Source of the DNA: Streptosporangium album
GTDB taxonomy: Bacteria; Actinomycetota; Actinomycetes; Streptosporangiales; Streptosporangiaceae
Length of the DNA: 64,000 bases
Assembly: GCF_014203795.1 (NCBI RefSeq)
Contig: NZ_JACHJU010000004.1
Coordinates: 124,001-188,000, forward strand
Direction: 5' to 3'
The notes under the pieces are model-generated. The model was not told the DNA's origin, made no database searches, and saw only the letters and a list, made by a program, of their open reading frames with translations. Shown in pieces: positions 60,771 through 64,000 of this stretch (position 1 is the first letter of the stretch; every line of letters starts with the position of its first letter). Made by a program: the position numbers and the translations under genes.

Positions 60771-63510
60771 TCAGCCTTCGGCGTCCTCGTCGTCGACGTC
60801 GGTCGCGTCCGGGTCACGCAGGGGCCGCAGGCCCTGCGCTGGGCCGCTCGCCGTAATGTTGAACAGATAGCGGCCCAGGAAGTTGATGTGCCGGTCCTTC
60901 AGCGGCGACAGGCGGGCCACGTCCTCATCCTTGATCTCGTGACCCTCGGCGCGCAGCTGGGCGACGGCGGCGTCCAGATAGCGGGTGTTCCACAGCACCA
61001 CGGCGTTGAGGACGAGCCCGAGCGCTGCGAGCTGGTCCTCCTGTCCGTCCCGGTACGCCTGGCGGATCTGCCCGCGGCCGCCGTGGCAGATCGCGCGGGC
61101 CAGGCGGTGGCGGGACTCCTGGACGGTGAGCTGCCGGTTCATCAGGCGCCGGTAGGTATCGTCCATCGGGTCGACCAGGGCGAGCAGGTGCATGGTCTTG
61201 TCGATGCGGCCGTACTCGGCGAACGCCGCTCCCAGCGGCGTGGGGTGCCCCTCGCGGCCGAACATCCGCAGCAGGTCGTACGCCCTCACCTGGTTGGTGA
61301 TCAGCGAGCCGGCCACCCGCAGCATGTCCGGCCAGTGCGTCTCGATCCGCTTGAGGTTCACCTTGTTACGGGCGACGGCTTCGAGCGGCCCGTAGTCCCC
61401 GGCCGGCTCCTCGCCTTCCGGCACGGGCACGTCCGCGCGCCAGAACCGCTGGTCGACCAGATCGCGGAAGCGCGGGGCGAAGCGGAAGCCGAGCATCTTG
61501 TACAGGCCGAAGGCCATGTCCGGAGTACGAGGCGTTGTCGGTGGCCACCATCTCCGGCCACACCCCGCCGTCGAGGTTCAGCAGCGTGTCCAGGGTGAAC
61601 AGGCTGTCGCGCGGGGTGCCGCGCACGACCATCGCACCGATCCCTGCGACCTGGTCATTGACGGCATTGAGCCAGGTCAGACCGCGTTTGTAGCCGTAGT
61701 ACTTCGGCGAGGGCCCGGTGTTGATGCTCTTGACGGGGACGACGAACCGCAGCCCGTCGACGGAGGCGAGCATCCCGCCGCCCCACCTCTGCGCCAGCTC
61801 GATACGGCCCTGAGCGGTGATCAGCGCCGCGTTCGCCGCGGCGATGGTGTCGGCGCGCAGGTAGTTCTGGTCCACGTGCGACAGGTGCGAGCGGGTCAGC
61901 GCCCGCTCGTTCGGGTCACACACCGGCGTCAGCCCGATGTTGCAGCTCTCCGACACCAGCAGCGCCACCAGGGAGACGAGCAGCCCCTCCATGCGCGTGG
62001 GCCGGGCGGACATGTGCTTGAAGGCGTCCAGGAACCCGGTCCAGGAGTGCACCTCGAACAGCAGATTCGGCAAGTCGATCCTGGGGAGCATCGCCTCCGT
62101 GGTGTTCTTCAGCCAGGTCAGCGACTCCGGCTCGCCGACCGCGCCGAGCTTGTCCACGCTCAGCCGGGCACGTCCCCCGCCCTCGGGGACGACGATCTCG
62201 ACCTTCGTCTCATCCCCGGCCTCGGCCAACCGGTCGGCCATCTGCCGCCAGGCCGCATCCAGGCCCCGGGTCAGCCCGCTCAGATGCTCGCCGACATCAT
62301 CGTTCAGGGACAGACCGGCCAGCACGTCCCCTCGCATCGCCTCCCACCTGGGCCCGTCCAGCAGCTGCGCCCGCGGGTCGGCCCACCGGTTGGAGGGGAC
62401 GACGAAGATGTCCCGCCGGTTCAGCGCCCGGTGCAGCTGCTCCAGCATGCACACCACGTACGCATCGCGGTCGACTGCGCCCTGCGGCAGCTTGGCATTG
62501 GAGAACACCGCCCGCCGCCACATCGCCGGCACCAGGTTCGCGTCCACCTCGCGCGACAGCAGCGGGCGCTCCTTGACCCGCCGCCGCGACAGGGCCGGGA
62601 GACGTCGGACCGCCTTGAGGATGCGCTTGCCGCCCTGTGCGGCGCCCAGCGCGTTCGACTCGCCCAGCAGGGACAGGAACGGGCGAACGGTGTTGTAGCG
62701 CAGGGCCAGCTTCTCGCGCATCGCCGCCTCGGCCGACCCGTCGCCCTCCGGCACCAGGGCCTCGACCATCGCCACCGCACCGGACACCGCCGCCCTCGGT
62801 ACGGTCTCCTCCACCGCCGCCCACAGCGCCGCCAAGTCCAGGTCTGCGCCTTACTCAGCTGCCCATACCGGGCCAGCGTGTTCAGCCGGTTCACCGGCAC
62901 CCTTGAGAGGTTCACCCGACCCAGAGCGAACGCCGAGATCTCCTCCACCCGCTCCATCGCGCGGGCCATCGCCGTGCCCGTCGACTTCGTCGGCGGCGTC
63001 CGCAGCCGCTCCAGCTCCGAGAGCCGCTTGCCCTCCGACACCTCCAGCAGGCCCACCAGCGCCGGCGCCAGTGTCCGGTCCGCCTTGTGCGCGGCCTTGG
63101 CCACCGACTCGTACAGCCGCCGCTCCGCCACCGTGCGGGCCTCCGACACCTGCCGGGCCAGCACCGAGACACCCGGCAGAAGTACGCGGTGCCGGCGCAG
63201 CCACGTCACCGCGTGGTTGAACGGCGCCACCGGCCCCTCGGCGTGCGTCCACGCCCGGCCATACAGGAACGTCCGGAACTCCCGCGACCACTTCCGGTCG
63301 CTGTAGTCGCGGTACCCGAACCGCTCCCGGATCTCCTGCGCGTGCTTGTACGGCGTCATCCGTCGCTCCGCGTACGACTTCACGCACGACGCGTCCTCGA
63401 TGCCGAGCTGGCCGGCCAGGTAGTCCACGACCTCCCACGGCACCGCCAGCGGATCGTCCCCCAGGAACGTGCCGATTCGGAAGCTCCACGCCGGGGCTAT
63501 TCGCTGTGGT
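60771..63510 (-). pseudogene. tnpA: Tn3-family transposase, two frameshifts and truncated start
   Basis: Three frames joined give ~910 residues of TnpA. The N-terminal DUF4158-type domain is visible from FRIGTFLGDDPLAVPWEVVD with SCVKSYAERRMTPYKHAQEI. It shifts near 62838 (after ARYGQLSKAQ), continues with the DDE core (LASVDGLRFVVPVKSIN, first Asp; WPEMVATDNASYS, second Asp), shifts again near 61515 and finishes with FRFAPRFRDLVDQRFW and QESRHRLARAICHGGRGQIR (Glu). The extreme N-terminus is missing at ~63510. It is a different Tn3 lineage from that at 7762; no resolvase is adjacent. Confidence 0.87.
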
Positions 63511-63619
63511 AGCGACCATGATCAATCTCAGCGCTACTTCCTGTACCGCAACTACTCACACCCGGGGTTGGCCGCGGCACCATCTACCGGGCGCTGCAGC
63601 AGACGCCCTGAACCCCTGG

Positions 63620-63826
63620 CTGCGGCGTTCCTATCAGGGGTGGCGCCGGTCGGGTCCCTGCTCGCGCACATGGCCGCGTTCGCGCCGGTCGCCATGCCCC
63701 AGCTCGTGCGGGAGGTCCTCGGCGTCGACCGGCTCGGTGGACTACCGCCGACTCTGCCGCGACCAGCTCGCCATGCTGCTCACACCGCCCGAGGACGTCG
63801 TGCCTGCCGTACGAGACCCGGACTAA
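63620..63826 (+). pseudogene. Unidentified C-terminal gene fragment
   Basis: Two frame-shifted pieces read PVGSLLAHMAAFAPVAMPQL, VREVLGVD and then SVDYRRLCRDQLAMLLTPPE, DVVPAVRDPD-stop. Coding-like codon use but no family recognised. It lies between the truncated start of the Tn3 transposase and the ABC transporter promoter; probably a host gene end. Confidence 0.35.
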
Positions 63827-63852
63827 CTGGGGTTCCGGGCAGGTTGGATACC

Positions 63853-63878
63853 GGGCATCATCCGATCGGATGATGCCC
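63853..63878. promoter_or_regulatory. 26-bp perfect palindrome upstream of an ABC transporter gene
   Basis: Half-site GGGCATCATCCGA is followed immediately by its exact reverse complement. It lies 55 bp before the ATG of the ABC ATPase gene, the usual place for a TetR- or GntR-type operator. It could also fold as a hairpin, but position favours an operator. Confidence 0.7.
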
Positions 63879-63932
63879 GCTCGAGCGTGATGGGCGATGC
63901 GCGGCAGGGGCCTCGGCCGTGATCATCGACGT

Positions 63933-64000
63933 ATGCCCGTCATCGAAGTCACCGGACTGTGCAAGTCCTACGGGGGCCGGCCCGTGGTCGACGGTGTCTC
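63933..64000 (+). CDS. ABC transporter ATPase, N-terminus (partial)
   Basis: The first 22 codons are MPVIEVTGLCKSYGGRPVVD and GV, the standard opening strand and A-loop (Tyr in KSYGG) of an ABC ATPase, probably a DrrA-like drug or lipid exporter. The Walker motifs lie beyond the window. The upstream palindrome suggests repressor control. Confidence 0.82.
   Translation, partial: MPVIEVTGLCKSYGGRPVVDGV

Noticed and set aside
1-64000. tRNA, rRNA or riboswitch genes
   Set aside because: I saw no cloverleaf with a GGTTCGAATCC-like arm, no rRNA sequence and no familiar riboswitch core; a covariance-model scan would be needed to exclude small RNAs.

Overview
This window is chromosomal DNA from a high-GC actinomycete. 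The evidence is GC-rich third codon positions, frequent GTG/TTG starts, large secreted Rhs and DNRLRE-type proteins, LAL and XRE/NB-ARC regulators, PadR-DUF1048 and XRE-Map gene sets, and typical actinobacterial insertion sequences. A filamentous genus of the Streptosporangiales is plausible, but no rRNA or tRNA is present to prove it. It is an accessory, heavily rearranged region: about half is intact or broken mobile DNA, and many host genes are truncated or frameshifted.

Layout. 1-1146: end of cydA and a frameshifted cydB. 1210-4267: IS1182 remnant, a TetR/membrane-protein pair bracketed by 37-bp inverted repeats, an Rhs remnant, and a small inverted-repeat element holding a recombinase-like core site. 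4563-6234: ketopantoate reductase-like gene divergent from a TetR gene. 6308-9319: IS1380 scrap and a decayed Tn3-family unit (res-like region, frameshifted resolvase, truncated TnpA). 9550-12494: serine hydrolase, broken rhodanese gene, PadR-DUF1048-DUF1048 operon. 12652-13733: perfect 15-7-15 inverted-repeat site followed by tyrosine recombinase 1, which borders a truncated fruK; fruR follows. 15072-16000: decayed regulator and SnoaL-like genes. 16139-23458: regulatory island with two XRE/NB-ARC regulators, a LAL regulator and hydrolases. 23513-25745: IS256, hydrolase and IS5 remnants. 25865-27046: XRE-Map pair with twin operators. 27047-31927: IS701 interrupted by an ISAzo13-type element, then another DDE insertion sequence that cuts off the start of a giant Rhs gene. 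31928-42047: Rhs protein with 369-bp tandem repeats and a C-terminal domain of eleven C-x9-C motifs, then a small membrane protein. 42115-45263: ISAs1 element, NRPS and P450 remnants, recombinase tails. 45493-48265: MacB-type ABC system. 48322-50543: broken LysE gene and IS66. 50662-50796 and 55594-55730: two copies of a ~135-bp palindromic element, the second at the 5' end of tyrosine recombinase 2. 51016-54151: secreted DNRLRE-serine protease fusion plus lipoprotein. 55781-60567: membrane protein, IS701/IS5 remnants, MerR-HEAT and HEAT genes. 60771-63510: frameshifted Tn3 TnpA. 63933-64000: start of an ABC ATPase gene.

Most notable: (i) two paralogous tyrosine recombinases, each lying beside its own class of inverted-repeat site, with solo copies of both site classes elsewhere; (ii) an Rhs C-terminal domain of tandem C-x6-Y-x2-C motifs followed by a hydrophobic hairpin and a candidate immunity gene whose start overlaps it; (iii) a DNRLRE module fused to an S1 protease in place of an Rhs shell, with a lipoprotein gene 16 nt downstream.
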